A DNA stretch of 64,000 nucleotides from Alloyangia mangrovi (GCF_002300555.2 NZ_NTHN02000018.1:1-64000); one strand, 5' to 3'; numbered from the stretch's first letter, positions 33,480 to 42,489 are shown. Translations and numbers: made by a program. The notes: generated by a model not told the origin, from the sequence alone.

Positions 33480-34781
33480 TCAGACCCCGAGTCGATCGCG
33501 CAGCGCGTACCAGCTCATCGCCAGCGCCAGCAGCGGCGCGCGCAGCGCCGCACCGCCGGGGAAGCCGGGCACCGGCAGGGCCGCCATGGCGTCGAATCCC
33601 GCGGACTGCCCGCGCACCGCCTCGGCCAGCAGCCGCCCCGCGTGCACCGCGGTGCCGACCCCGTGGCCGGAGTAGCCCGAGGCGGTCAGCACGTTCGGCC
33701 CGAGCCGGGCCAGCAGCGGCAGGCGCTTCATGGTGATCGCCAGCGTGCCGCCCCAGGCGTAGTCGAGGCGTACGTCCTCGAGTTGCGGGAAGATCTCGAG
33801 CATCGGCTTGCGCACCAGCGCCTTTATGTCGTCAGGGAAGCGGTAGCCGTAGCTTTCGCCGCCGCCGAACAGCAGCCGCCCGTCGTGGCTGAGCCGGAAG
33901 TAGTTCACCACGAACTTCGAATCCGCCACCGCCACGTCGCGGGTCAGCACTTCGCGGGTGCGCTCTCCGAGTGGCTCGGTGGCGACGATGAAGTTGTTGA
34001 TCGGCATCACCTTTGCCGCGACCTTCGGCTCGAGCCCGCCGAGATAGCCGTTGCAGGCAAAGATCACCTGTCCGGCGCGCAGGGTGCCGCCGTTGGTGTG
34101 GATGAGCACCTCGCGGCCCTGCTCGACGCTTTCCACGTGGCTGGTCTCGTAGATCCGCGCCCCTGCGTCGGCGGCGGCCTTCGCCAGCCCCAGCGCGAAG
34201 CGCAGCGGGTGCAGATGCGCCGCGCCCATGTCCAGCACCCCGCCGCGGTAGTCGGGCGAGGGGCAGAGCGCGTGAAAGGCGTCGCGGTCCAGGGCCTCGA
34301 TCTCGTAGCCGTATGTCTCGCCCATGTGCGCGGCGTAGTGGTGCAGGTGCTCGACGTCGCCCTTGTTCGAGCCGCACCAGGCGACGCCGTCGCGCAGGTA
34401 GCAGTCGATCTCGTGCTTGGCGATCAGCTCGCGGCAGAGCCCCTTGGCCTCCTCGCCCAGATCCCACAGCACCCGGGCGTTGCCCTCGCCGACCATCTTC
34501 TCGAGGCTGACCTGGTCCTGCCGCTGCCCCGAGCCAAGCTGTCCGCCGTTGCGCCCCGAAGCGCCGAAGCCGACCCGATGCGCCTCGAGCAGCGCTACGT
34601 CCAGCCCCGCCTCGGCGAGGTGCAGCGCCGCCGAGAGCCCGGTGTAGCCGCCGCCGATGATGCAGACATCGGCGCGGGCCTCGCCCTCGAGCTTGGGGAA
34701 GGGCGGCAACATCTCCGAGGTCGCCGCGTACCAGCTCTGCGGATACTCGCCGCGCCGGTCGTTGGAGAACAGCAGGTCCAT
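33480..34781 (-). CDS. FAD-dependent oxidoreductase, PuuB-like
   Basis: 433 residues of the DAO/GlpO-fold family. DVCIIGGGYTGLSAALHLAEAG (about 38-59, split in family terms as GxGxxG) binds FAD, GASGRNGGQLGSGQ follows, and TASGYSGHGVGTAVHAGRLLAEAV is the C-terminal flavin-binding end. The best-known relative, PuuB, oxidises gamma-glutamyl-putrescine. Neighbouring genes on the same strand are two glutamine-synthetase homologues (PuuA-like) and a class I amidotransferase (PuuD-like function), which supports a gamma-glutamylated amine route. The amine itself is not determined by sequence. An 86-nt gap with dispersed-element copy 5 separates it from the upstream synthetase. Confidence 0.85.
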   Translation of the reverse strand: MDLLFSNDRRGEYPQSWYAATSEMLPPFPKLEGEARADVCIIGGGYTGLSAALHLAEAGLDVALLEAHRVGFGASGRNGGQLGSGQRQDQVSLEKMVGEGNARVLWDLGEEAKGLCRELIAKHEIDCYLRDGVAWCGSNKGDVEHLHHYAAHMGETYGYEIEALDRDAFHALCPSPDYRGGVLDMGAAHLHPLRFALGLAKAAADAGARIYETSHVESVEQGREVLIHTNGGTLRAGQVIFACNGYLGGLEPKVAAKVMPINNFIVATEPLGERTREVLTRDVAVADSKFVVNYFRLSHDGRLLFGGGESYGYRFPDDIKALVRKPMLEIFPQLEDVRLDYAWGGTLAITMKRLPLLARLGPNVLTASGYSGHGVGTAVHAGRLLAEAVRGQSAGFDAMAALPVPGFPGGAALRAPLLALAMSWYALRDRLGV

Positions 34782-34797
34782 CAGGCGTCTCCCGTGG

Positions 34798-34843
34798 TTT
34801 CTTCTAGGCGGAAATATCCCGGGGGTTCGGGGGCAGCGCCCCC
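34798..34843 (-). repeat. dispersed 3'-end element, copy 5
   Basis: Read on the minus strand: GGGGGC-GCT-GCCCCC (34829-34843), then CCCCCGGGATATTT-CCG-CCTAGAAGAA (34800-34825). It follows the glutamine-synthetase homologue ending at 34868 and may reduce read-through into the PuuB-like gene. Confidence 0.85.
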
Positions 34844-34867
34844 GATACCTTGGGCGTTAGGGCGTGC

Positions 34868-36232
34868 TCAGACGTTGAGCAGCAGGTGCTCGCGTTCCCA
34901 GGGCGAGATCACCGCGAGGAACTCCTCGTACTCTGTGCGCTTCACGATCGAGTAGACTCGGGCAAACTCCGGCCCCAGCACCTCGTGCAGCTTGGTGGCC
35001 TCGTCGAAGAGGTCGAGCGCCTGGCCGAGCACGCGCGGGATGTCACCCTCGCCCTCGTAGGCGTCGCCGCGGAACTGCTTGGAGGGGCGGCGCTCCTCCA
35101 TCAGCCCCAGGTAGCCGCAGGCCAGCGAGGCGGCGATGCCGAGGTAGGGGTTGCAGTCCATTCCGGCGAGCCGGTTCTCGACGCGCCGGGATTCCGGCCC
35201 AGAGATCGGGATGCGGATGCCGGTGGTGCGGTTGTCGCGGCCCCACTCGAGGTTGATCGGCGCCGCGCTGTCGCGCACGTAGCGGCGGTAGCTGTTCACG
35301 TAGGGCGCCAGCACCGCGATGGCCGCGGGAAGATAGGCCTGCAGCCCGCCGATGAAGTGGAAGAAGGCGTCGGTCTCTCCGCCGGCGGGGCCGGAGAAGA
35401 TATTGCGGCCGGTCTCGCGGTCCATCACCGAGTGGTGGATGTGCATGGCCGAGCCCGGCTCGTCGGCGATCGGCTTGGCCATGAAGGTGGCAAAGCAGTT
35501 GTGGCGCAGCGCCGCCTCGCGGATCAGCCGCTTGAAGTAGAAGATCTCGTCCGCCAGCTTCACGGGATCGCCGTGCTGGAGGTTGATCTCGAGCTGTCCG
35601 GCGCCGCCTTCCTGGGTGATGCCGTCAATCTCGAAGCCCTGCGCCTCGGCGAAGTCGTAGATGTCGTCGATCACCGGGCCGAATTCGTCGACCGCGGTCA
35701 TCGAATAGGCCTGGCGGGCGGCGGCGGGGCGGCCCGAGCGGCCCATCATCGGCTCGATCTCCTTGGCGGGATCGACGTTGCGCGCCACGAGGAAGAATTC
35801 CATTTCGGGCGCGACGATCGGATCCCAGCCCTGCTCCTCGTAGAGCTTGACCACACGTTTGAGCACGTTGCGCGGCGCGTTGGGGATCGGCTTGCCCTTG
35901 CGGTCGTAGGCGTCGTGGATGACCTGCAGCGTCCAGTCGGCGGTCCAGGGCGCGGCGGTGGCCGTGGTCATGTCGGGGCGCAGGATCATGTCGCGCTCGA
36001 TGAAGCCGACGGTCTCGTCGGCGGCTTCGCCCCAGTCGCCGGTGATGGTCTGGTAGAAGATCGACTCGGGCAGGTGGAAGTAATCCTGCCGGGCGAATTT
36101 CGACGCCGGCACCGCCTTGCCGCGGGCAATCCCGGGCAGGTCGGCGATCACGCATTCGACCTCGTCAAGCCGTCGCCCCTCCAGGTAGGCAGTGGCGGGG
36201 AGGGGAAGCTGGTTGGTCCAGTCTTCGGTCAT
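34868..36232 (-). CDS. glutamine synthetase family protein (gamma-glutamyl-amine synthetase type), copy 1
   Basis: 454 residues with the complete synthetase fold. VAPEMEFFLVAR holds the first metal Glu, QLEINLQHGD and GSAMHIHHSVMD carry metal ligands, and NLEWGRDNRTTGIRIP is the ATP/glutamate region. The adenylylation Tyr of GlnA is absent and the chain groups with GlnT/PuuA-type enzymes that join glutamate to amines. Its start overlaps the amidotransferase stop by 4 nt, so the two are co-translated. Together with the PuuB-like oxidase it suggests entry of an amine into gamma-glutamylation. The substrate is unknown. Confidence 0.88.
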   Translation of the reverse strand: MTEDWTNQLPLPATAYLEGRRLDEVECVIADLPGIARGKAVPASKFARQDYFHLPESIFYQTITGDWGEAADETVGFIERDMILRPDMTTATAAPWTADWTLQVIHDAYDRKGKPIPNAPRNVLKRVVKLYEEQGWDPIVAPEMEFFLVARNVDPAKEIEPMMGRSGRPAAARQAYSMTAVDEFGPVIDDIYDFAEAQGFEIDGITQEGGAGQLEINLQHGDPVKLADEIFYFKRLIREAALRHNCFATFMAKPIADEPGSAMHIHHSVMDRETGRNIFSGPAGGETDAFFHFIGGLQAYLPAAIAVLAPYVNSYRRYVRDSAAPINLEWGRDNRTTGIRIPISGPESRRVENRLAGMDCNPYLGIAASLACGYLGLMEERRPSKQFRGDAYEGEGDIPRVLGQALDLFDEATKLHEVLGPEFARVYSIVKRTEYEEFLAVISPWEREHLLLNV

Positions 36233-36915
36233 GCAAGAGCCTTTTGCTTGAAGAAATGTGCGAACTGATCGGCGAGGGCGCGCTGGTCGAGCGGGATGCC
36301 GAGGGCCTTGTCGGCGGCGTCGAGCCGCTCCTGCGGCACCACACCGGGGCCGCGGGTCTGGATCAGGGCGCGGGTGAAATCGTCATTGAACTCGGGGTGG
36401 GGCTGCACGGTGTAGGCGTGGCCCGGGTAGAGCAGTGCGGCGTAATCGCAGAAGTCGGAACTGGCCACGACCTCGGCGCCTTGCGGCAGCTCGGTGACCT
36501 GATCCTGGTGCCAGGCGTTGATCACCTTTTCCTGCCCGTCCTTGAAGCGGTAGGTGGTCGGCCCGACGACCCAGCCGCCGGGGTGTTTCTCGACCTTGCC
36601 GCCAAGCGCCTGCGCGATGATCTGGTGCCCGAAGCACACGCCGATCAGCGGCTTGCCGGCGGCGTAGATGTCGCGGATCAGCTGCTCGAGCGGCGGGATC
36701 CAGGCATGGTCCTCGTAGGCGCCGTGGCGCGAACCGGTGATCAGCCAGCCATCCGCCGCCTCGGGGCCTTCGGGGAACTCGCCGTTCACCACCGACCAGC
36801 TTTGGAAGTCGAACCCGTAGCCATCGAGGAGCCGGGCGAAGAATGCGGGGTATTCACCGGTCTCATCCGCGAGTTCCGCGGGGACGAGGCCGGTCTGCAG
36901 TATGCCGATTTTCAT
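36229..36915 (-). CDS. class I glutamine amidotransferase
   Basis: 228 residues. GVCFGHQIIAQALGG holds nucleophile Cys94, and QPHPEF holds His173 and Glu175, so the triad is complete. The sequence resembles GMP-synthase-like amidotransferases rather than E. coli PuuD. In this setting it probably hydrolyses a gamma-glutamyl bond (for example gamma-glutamyl-GABA or a related product) rather than supplying ammonia. That is inferred from its place between two synthetase homologues. It lies 63 nt downstream of copy 2. Confidence 0.85.
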   Translation of the reverse strand: MKIGILQTGLVPAELADETGEYPAFFARLLDGYGFDFQSWSVVNGEFPEGPEAADGWLITGSRHGAYEDHAWIPPLEQLIRDIYAAGKPLIGVCFGHQIIAQALGGKVEKHPGGWVVGPTTYRFKDGQEKVINAWHQDQVTELPQGAEVVASSDFCDYAALLYPGHAYTVQPHPEFNDDFTRALIQTRGPGVVPQERLDAADKALGIPLDQRALADQFAHFFKQKALA

Positions 36916-36978
36916 GGATCACACATGTGGTTTCTGGCCCGAAGGTAGTCTTGCCGCGACGGCGCGGCAAGGCCGTGG

Positions 36979-38322
36979 TCAGACCGTATCTAGGTAGATT
37001 TCGACCTGTTCGAGCGGCGAGAGCTCGGTCATGTAGAGCTGCTCCTGGCGCTTGGTCAGCAGCAGGTTGCGGATCAGTTCCTGCGGCAGGATGCGGGGCA
37101 TGATCTCGCTCGTCTCGAAGGCATCCATGGCTGAAACCCAGTCGGTCGGGATCAGCGGCAGGTCCTGCGCGTAGGCGTTGCCGGTGATCGGCTCGGGCGG
37201 CTCGATCTCGTCCTCGATGCCATTGAGCGCCGCGCCGAGGATCGTGGCCATCAGAAGATAGGGGTTCACGTCGCCGCCTGCCACGCGGTGCTCGATGCGC
37301 CGTGCCGCCGGGCTGCCCGAGGGCACGCGGATCGCGGCGGTGCGGTTCTCGTAGGCCCAGGAGATGCCGCAGGGGGCGTGGTTCTCGGGGATCAGCCGTT
37401 CGTAGGAATTGAGGTGCGGCGCGAAGATCAGCGTGCTGTCGTGCATCGCCTCGACGCAGCCGCCGATGGCATGGCGCAGCACGTCGGTACCCTTCGGCCC
37501 GCCATCGTCGAAGATGTTGTTGCCCTCCTCATCGAGCACCGAGAAGTGCATGTGCATGCCCGAGCCCGCGTAATCCTCGTAGGGCTTGGCCATGAAGGAG
37601 GCGGCAAAGCCGTGGCGGCGGGCCAGTCCCTTGAGCAGCATCTTGAACAGCCAGGCGTCATCGGCGGCGCGCAGCGCGTCGTCCTGATGCATCATGTTGA
37701 TCTCGAACTGACCCAGGCCCGCCTCGGAAATGGCGGTGTCGGCGGGGATGTCCATGTCCTCGCAGGCGTCGTAGAGATCGGTGAAGAAGATGTCGAAAGT
37801 GTCGAGTGCGCGGATCGAGAGCACCTCGGCGGCCTTTCGGCGCTTGCCCGAGCGCGGCGAGACCGGCACCTGCAGCTTCTTGGTGCTGTCGTCGATCAGG
37901 AAGAATTCCATCTCGAGCGCGACCACCGGGGTCAGCCCGTGGCGCTTGTAGCGGTTGACCACCTGCGCCAGCGCGTGGCGCGGGTCGCCCTCGTAGGGCT
38001 TGCCGCCCTCGTGGAACATCCAGATCGGCAGCAGCGCCGTCGGCGCCTCGAGCCAGGGCATCGGCACAAAGCCGCGCTCGGTGGGTTTCAGAACGCCATC
38101 GCGGTCGCCGGATTCGAAGACCAGCGGGCTGTCGTCGATGTCCTCGCCCCAGATGTCGAGGTTCAGCGCCGAGAAGGGGAAGCGGGTGCCGTCCTCGACG
38201 ACCTTGTGGGCGAAGCGGGAAGGGACGCGCTTGCCGCGCGGCTGTCCGTTGAGGTCGCATGCGGCCACACGGATGGTGCGGACCTGGGGGTTCTTGCGGA
38301 GCCAGGTTTTCGGGTCTGTCAT
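36979..38322 (-). CDS. glutamine synthetase family protein, copy 2
   Basis: 447 residues. VALEMEFFLIDD, GQFEINMMHQDD, GSGMHMHFSVLDEEG and YENRTAAIRVPSGS carry the metal and ATP residues. It is clearly a paralogue of copy 1 but well diverged, so the two may use different amines or form a mixed enzyme. The N-terminus (KTWLRKNPQVRTIRVAACDLNGQPRGKR split) has the G-x-x-R-G-K-R turn of GlnT/PuuA relatives. It appears to be the first gene of the catabolic operon. Its promoter should be in 38323-38457, between it and the ABC operon terminator. Confidence 0.88.
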   Translation of the reverse strand: MTDPKTWLRKNPQVRTIRVAACDLNGQPRGKRVPSRFAHKVVEDGTRFPFSALNLDIWGEDIDDSPLVFESGDRDGVLKPTERGFVPMPWLEAPTALLPIWMFHEGGKPYEGDPRHALAQVVNRYKRHGLTPVVALEMEFFLIDDSTKKLQVPVSPRSGKRRKAAEVLSIRALDTFDIFFTDLYDACEDMDIPADTAISEAGLGQFEINMMHQDDALRAADDAWLFKMLLKGLARRHGFAASFMAKPYEDYAGSGMHMHFSVLDEEGNNIFDDGGPKGTDVLRHAIGGCVEAMHDSTLIFAPHLNSYERLIPENHAPCGISWAYENRTAAIRVPSGSPAARRIEHRVAGGDVNPYLLMATILGAALNGIEDEIEPPEPITGNAYAQDLPLIPTDWVSAMDAFETSEIMPRILPQELIRNLLLTKRQEQLYMTELSPLEQVEIYLDTV

Positions 38323-38460
38323 TTTCTGTCCAAGAATTTGATCAAATTCAGCGTAGCGAGTCGGATGCAGGCTGGCAAGCGGGGGCAGGGGGGAAGAAAG
38401 CGAGTATTTTGGGAAAGCTGAAGGGATGGGCGGTGTCCGGCGCGGATCGCGGCAGGCAAG

Positions 38461-38491
38461 AAAAAAGCCGGGCGCGCAGGGCGTCCGGCTT
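38461..38491 (-). terminator. intrinsic terminator of the ABC importer operon
   Basis: On the minus strand AAGCCGG..CCGGCTT followed by a run of T (38461-38466 on plus is all A). It separates the importer from the synthetase genes, so the two blocks are transcribed separately. Confidence 0.85.
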
Positions 38492-38516
38492 TGGAATCTT
38501 GGTTCGCGGGCGGGGC

Positions 38517-39326
38517 TCAGCGCATCAGCAGCCGCGGGCGCATCCGCATCTTCTGGCGGCGCTCCTTCGGAAGGTGGCGGTTCAGCCGCTTGTTGATCAG
38601 CCCGAAGACCCCCACCACGCAGAGCGTCAGCAGGATGAAGAACCCCGCGAGGATCGGGTAGGGCACGAAGGGGTTGAAGGTCTTGTCGGCGAAGTAGTTG
38701 GCGTAATAGAGCGCGTCACCGCGCTGCTGCCAGGCCGGGAAGCCCGAGAAGAACACCAGCGTTGTTGCGTGGAAGAGGAAGATCGCCTCGTTGGTATAGG
38801 CGGGCCAGGCCAGCCGCAGCATGGTCGGCCAGACGATGCGCCTGAACCGGGGCCAGCCGGAGAAGCCGTAGGCATCCGCCGCCTCGACATCGCCTCGCGG
38901 CACCGACAGAAGCGCGCCGTAGAAGATCTCGCCGGTATAGGCCGCGGTATTGAGGAACAGCACCAGCGCCGCGCCCAGCCAGGCCGAGGTCAGCGGATCG
39001 AAGGCCGGCGACACGCTCTTGAGGCTGAGGAACAGGAAGTAGGCGAAGAAGAACTGGATGAACAGCGGCGAGCCGCGGAAGACGAAGATCACCCATTCCG
39101 CCAGCTTCCGCACCGGCGTGATCTTCGACGCCTTGCCGAGCGCCAGCGCAGTGGCCAGGAAGAAGCCGGTGACCAGCGCGACCACGCCGAAGTAGATGTT
39201 CCACAGCATGCCCGAGCCGATCAGCGTGACCTGCTGGCACAGGGTAAAATTGTCGCGCGGCAGCAGGCGCTCGCCGATGCCGATCGAGCGCAGCCCGTAG
39301 TCCGCGATGGTTTCCCAGCAGCTCAT
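38517..39326 (-). CDS. ABC transporter permease, polar amino acid type (HisM-like)
   Basis: 269 residues with about five membrane helices and the EAA-type loop DVEAADAYGFSGWPRFRRIVWP (about 145-166) that docks on the ATPase. It pairs with the permease encoded just upstream, whose gene it overlaps by 4 nt. The basic C-terminal tail (KRLNRHLPKERRQKMRMRPR) is cytoplasmic. Start ATG 39326. Family: histidine/lysine/arginine/ornithine importers. Confidence 0.9.
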   Translation of the reverse strand: MSCWETIADYGLRSIGIGERLLPRDNFTLCQQVTLIGSGMLWNIYFGVVALVTGFFLATALALGKASKITPVRKLAEWVIFVFRGSPLFIQFFFAYFLFLSLKSVSPAFDPLTSAWLGAALVLFLNTAAYTGEIFYGALLSVPRGDVEAADAYGFSGWPRFRRIVWPTMLRLAWPAYTNEAIFLFHATTLVFFSGFPAWQQRGDALYYANYFADKTFNPFVPYPILAGFFILLTLCVVGVFGLINKRLNRHLPKERRQKMRMRPRLLMR

Positions 39327-40204
39327 GAGGCCTTCCTCTGCGCTTCGCCGCCCATGGTGGCCTGCCCGTGGGTGAGCCGTTTCATGATGCGGTCCAGAAC
39401 GATTTCCGACACGCGGGTAAAGGCGAGGTAGAAGACCAGCAGCGCCAGGAAGTACCACATGCGCCAGTCGGGGTGCGGGTAGTCGGTGAACTTCGCGGTC
39501 TTCGCGCCGCCCAGCTCGCGCGCCCAGTAGACGATGTCCTCGACGCCCAGCAGGAACAGCAGCGGCGTCGCCTTGATCAGCACCATCCACAGGTTGGACA
39601 GGCCGGGCAGCGCATAGACCCACATCTGCGGCACGAGGATGCGCCAGAAGGTCTGGCGGCGGCTCATGCCATAGGCCTCGGCGGTCTCGAGCTGGGCGCG
39701 GGGCACGGCGCGCATGGCGCCGAAGAGCACGTTGGCGGCAAAGGCGCCGAAGACGATGGAGAAGGTCAGCACCGCGAGCGAGAAGCCGTAGGTCTCGTGC
39801 ACCCATTGGGCGGCGGTCGAGAGCGGCAGCTTGGCCTCGGGACAGACCACGAAATCATTGCCCTGGCGGATCGGCTGATCCCAGTCAGGGCATTTCACTT
39901 CGTGCCGTATCCACTCGAAGAACTGGTCGAGGGCGATCACGAAGAAAAGGAAGAAAGCGATGTCCGGCACGCCGCGCACGATGGCGATATAGGCCTTGCC
40001 GAGCCACGAGAGCGGCGGGAAGTGCGAGCGCGCCGCCATGGCGCCGCCGAAGCCAAAGGCCAGGGCGACCGGCGCGGTGATCGCCAGCAGCAACAGCACG
40101 GTGCCGACCGAGACATAGATCGACAGGTGCTTGCCCGTGGTCAGGTAGCAGCTCAGCCATGCCAGGCCGTCGATCGCGTTGGGGTCGGTACACCAGGAGA
40201 ACAT
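39323..40204 (-). CDS. ABC transporter permease, polar amino acid type (HisQ-like)
   Basis: 293 residues. It has a membrane helix near 25-50 (SVGTVLLLLAITAPVALAFGFGG), then a longer outside loop rich in Cys and Pro (VKCPDWDQPIRQGNDFVVCPEAKLP, split) not usual in HisQ, and the coupling loop LETAEAYGMSRRQTFWRILVPQ (about 200-221). The long loop explains the extra 60 residues over E. coli HisQ. It is translationally coupled to the second permease. Confidence 0.9.
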   Translation of the reverse strand: MFSWCTDPNAIDGLAWLSCYLTTGKHLSIYVSVGTVLLLLAITAPVALAFGFGGAMAARSHFPPLSWLGKAYIAIVRGVPDIAFFLFFVIALDQFFEWIRHEVKCPDWDQPIRQGNDFVVCPEAKLPLSTAAQWVHETYGFSLAVLTFSIVFGAFAANVLFGAMRAVPRAQLETAEAYGMSRRQTFWRILVPQMWVYALPGLSNLWMVLIKATPLLFLLGVEDIVYWARELGGAKTAKFTDYPHPDWRMWYFLALLVFYLAFTRVSEIVLDRIMKRLTHGQATMGGEAQRKAS

Positions 40205-40254
40205 GTCGTATCAGCCGTCGAGGGGGCCGCAGGGGCCCCCTCGTCTTGGGGCGC

Positions 40255-40977
40255 TCAGAACGAGGCGCCGATTTCCCATTTTTCGAGCAGCGCGTTGAGC
40301 GAGCCGTCGTCTTTCATCGACTGGATGGCCGCGTCGAACTTCTCTTTCAGCGCGGTGTCGCTCTGGCGCAGACCCATGCCGACGCCGCCGCCGATCAGCT
40401 CGTCCTTGTCGAGCAGCATCACGTCGTCGCTCTCGTCGGCCACCGGCACGAGGTAGCTCTTGTCTGCGAGCACCGCGTCCGCCTCGCCGTTGCGCACGGC
40501 GGCGACGGTCTCGTCGGGGGTGGCGTATTCGACCAGCGTCGCGCCCATCTCGGCGACGAAGGCCGCCTGGATGGTGCCGGTCTGCGCGGCGATCACCGCG
40601 CCTGCGAGGTCGATGCCGTCATTGCCGGTCAGCACCAGGTAGGCCGAGGGATCGGGTTGGGTGTAGTTCTGGGTGAAGGCGATGACCTCCGCACGGTCGG
40701 GCGTGATCGACATGCCGGCCATGATGGTGTCGTAGTTGCCCGACACGAGGTTGGGGATGATCGAATCCCAGTCGTTGGTCACCCACTCGCAGGTCACCTC
40801 GGCGCGGGTGCAGAGCTCGTCGCCCAGCTCGCGCTCGAAGCCGTCCACTTCACCCTTGTCGTTGATGAAGTTGTACGGAGGGTAGGCGCCCTCGGTGCCC
40901 ATGCGCACGACGTCCTGAGCCAGCGCCATCGAGGCGGTCATGGCCAGCGCGGCGGTGCCGAGAAGGATGGATTTCAT
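40255..40977 (-). CDS. ABC transporter substrate-binding protein (HisJ/ArgT-like)
   Basis: 240 residues with a signal peptide (KSILLGTAALAMTASMALAQD, cleaved near 21). The mature part has the cluster-F amino acid binding fold: YPPYNFINDKGEVDGFERELGDEL, then DWDSIIPNLVSGNYDTIMAGMSITPDRAE (split). The acidic and aromatic residues of cationic amino acid binders are present in part. A cationic amino acid or an amine is a reasonable ligand given the neighbouring amine catabolic genes, but this is inference. It is second in the importer operon. Confidence 0.9.
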   Translation of the reverse strand: MKSILLGTAALAMTASMALAQDVVRMGTEGAYPPYNFINDKGEVDGFERELGDELCTRAEVTCEWVTNDWDSIIPNLVSGNYDTIMAGMSITPDRAEVIAFTQNYTQPDPSAYLVLTGNDGIDLAGAVIAAQTGTIQAAFVAEMGATLVEYATPDETVAAVRNGEADAVLADKSYLVPVADESDDVMLLDKDELIGGGVGMGLRQSDTALKEKFDAAIQSMKDDGSLNALLEKWEIGASF

Positions 40978-41027
40978 TGGAGTTGCTCCCTGGTTAGGTA
41001 GATGTCCGGGGTGGTCTCTGCCGCCCG

Positions 41028-41810
41028 TCAGACGTGGCTGGTCGACCGCAGGAAGCCCTGCAGCCGTTCCGATTTCGGGGCGCCGAACAGCTCGGCCGGG
41101 GCGCCTTCTTCCTCGATGAGCCCCTTGTGGAGGAACACCACGTGATCGCTCACGTCATGGGCCATCTTCATGTCATGGGTGACGATGATCATGGTGCGCC
41201 CTTCGGCGGCGAGATCCTTGATCACCTTCACGACTTCCTGCTCGAGCTCGGGATCGAGCGCCGAGGTCGGCTCGTCGAAGAGCAGCGCCTCGGGTTCCAT
41301 GCAGAGCCCGCGTGCGATCGCCGCGCGCTGCTGCTGGCCGCCCGAAAGCTGCGCCGGCCAGGCGTCGGACTTGTCGCCGATGCCGACCTTGTCGAGGTAG
41401 CGCCGGGCTGCGGCCTCGACCTCGTCGCGCGGGCGGCCGAGCACGTGGATCGGCGCTTCCATGACGTTCTGCAGGATGGTCATATGGGCCCAGAGGTTGA
41501 ACTGCTGGAACACCATCGACAGGTTCGTGCGGATGCGCAGCACCTGCTTGGGATCGGCGGGGCGGCGGTGGTGGCCGCTGCCGTGCCAGCGCACCGGCTC
41601 GCCCTTGAACAGGATCTCGCCCTGCTGGCTGTCCTCGAGCAGGTTGCAGCAGCGCAGGAGCGTCGACTTGCCGGAGCCCGACGAGCCGATCAGAGAGACC
41701 ACGTCACCACGCTTGGCGGTGATGCTGACCCCCTTGAGCACTTCGAGCTCGCCGTAGGCCTTGTGCAGATCGCGGATCTCGATGACTGGAGCTTGGGCTG
41801 GATCGGTCAA
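41028..41810 (-). CDS. ABC transporter ATP-binding protein (HisP-like)
   Basis: 260 residues. Walker A GSSGSGKST (about 37-45), Q-loop VFQQFNLW, signature LSGGQQQRAAIARGL, Walker B LLFDEPTSALDPE and the switch VTHDM. The HisP-type loop with inserted Arg/His residues (VRWHGSGHHRRPADPKQVL) is present. It drives the two permeases encoded downstream and is first in the operon. The spacer 41811-41955 should hold the promoter. Confidence 0.94.
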   Translation of the reverse strand: MTDPAQAPVIEIRDLHKAYGELEVLKGVSITAKRGDVVSLIGSSGSGKSTLLRCCNLLEDSQQGEILFKGEPVRWHGSGHHRRPADPKQVLRIRTNLSMVFQQFNLWAHMTILQNVMEAPIHVLGRPRDEVEAAARRYLDKVGIGDKSDAWPAQLSGGQQQRAAIARGLCMEPEALLFDEPTSALDPELEQEVVKVIKDLAAEGRTMIIVTHDMKMAHDVSDHVVFLHKGLIEEEGAPAELFGAPKSERLQGFLRSTSHV

Positions 41811-41955
41811 GCCAAACCTTCTTGGGCAGTTGCTGATATTGGCGGCGAGAATGGGCGCAAAATGGCCCGATTGTCCATGCGCAAAACGGCGGCGGTCGAA
41901 CGCTTTGCGCGGCGTAAATCGGCATCTGCCCGGATTTCAGCCGCTGCGACGGGGT

Positions 41956-42396
41956 TCAGCCCGCGGCTTCCACCCGCTGCCGGGCCAGCGCCGAATCCCT
42001 GTCGTTGATGCCCAGAAGGTTCGACACCAGCCGAAGCACCGCGTCTTCCTCGTCGTCGCGGGTGCCGTCGGCGAGCGCCACCTGCCACAGCGCCTCGATC
42101 ACCGCGATGCGATCCTCATAAGCGACGGCGTCCTTGATCGCCCGGGTGAAGCGCACGGTGTCGGGGGCCTCGGCCTCCAGCGCCTCGGCATCACGGCGCA
42201 GCCGCGCGGCCTCGAAGGGCGAGAGCCCGTAGCGCGTGGCGGCGATGCGGTCTATCCGGTCCTGTTCGGACTGGTCGTAAGTCTCGTCGGCGCGCGCGAC
42301 GCGCACCAGCAAAGCGCAGAGCGCCAGCCGCGCATCGGCGTCGGGCAGGAGCTCGGGGCCGGGATCGACCAGCCGTTTGAGGAAATCAGCGAACAT
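41956..42396 (-). CDS. TerB-like family protein, copy 1
   Basis: 146 residues of the TerB (tellurite-resistance B) helical family. Two pseudo-repeats each carry an acidic loop typical of TerB metal binding: VRVARADETYDQSEQDRID (about 31-49) and WQVALADGTRDDEEDAVLR (about 104-122). Housekeeping TerB-like genes are common without any ter operon, and none is present here. A second, more diverged TerB-like gene lies just upstream. Confidence 0.85.
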   Translation of the reverse strand: MFADFLKRLVDPGPELLPDADARLALCALLVRVARADETYDQSEQDRIDRIAATRYGLSPFEAARLRRDAEALEAEAPDTVRFTRAIKDAVAYEDRIAVIEALWQVALADGTRDDEEDAVLRLVSNLLGINDRDSALARQRVEAAG

Positions 42397-42468
42397 GCGC
42401 CAGATATAGCCGCCTTGCGCCGCCGCGCCAACGCCCTGCGCGCGATCGTGTAGGGCCGCGCAGCGGAC

Positions 42469-42483
42469 GGGGGCAGCGCCCCC
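42469..42483. repeat. hairpin-only relative of the dispersed 3'-end element
   Basis: GGGGGC-AGC-GCCCCC, the same hairpin as in the seven full copies but without the CCCCCGGGATATTT part. It lies 7 nt after the stop of TerB-like copy 2. Confidence 0.65.
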
Positions 42484-42489
42484 GATGCC

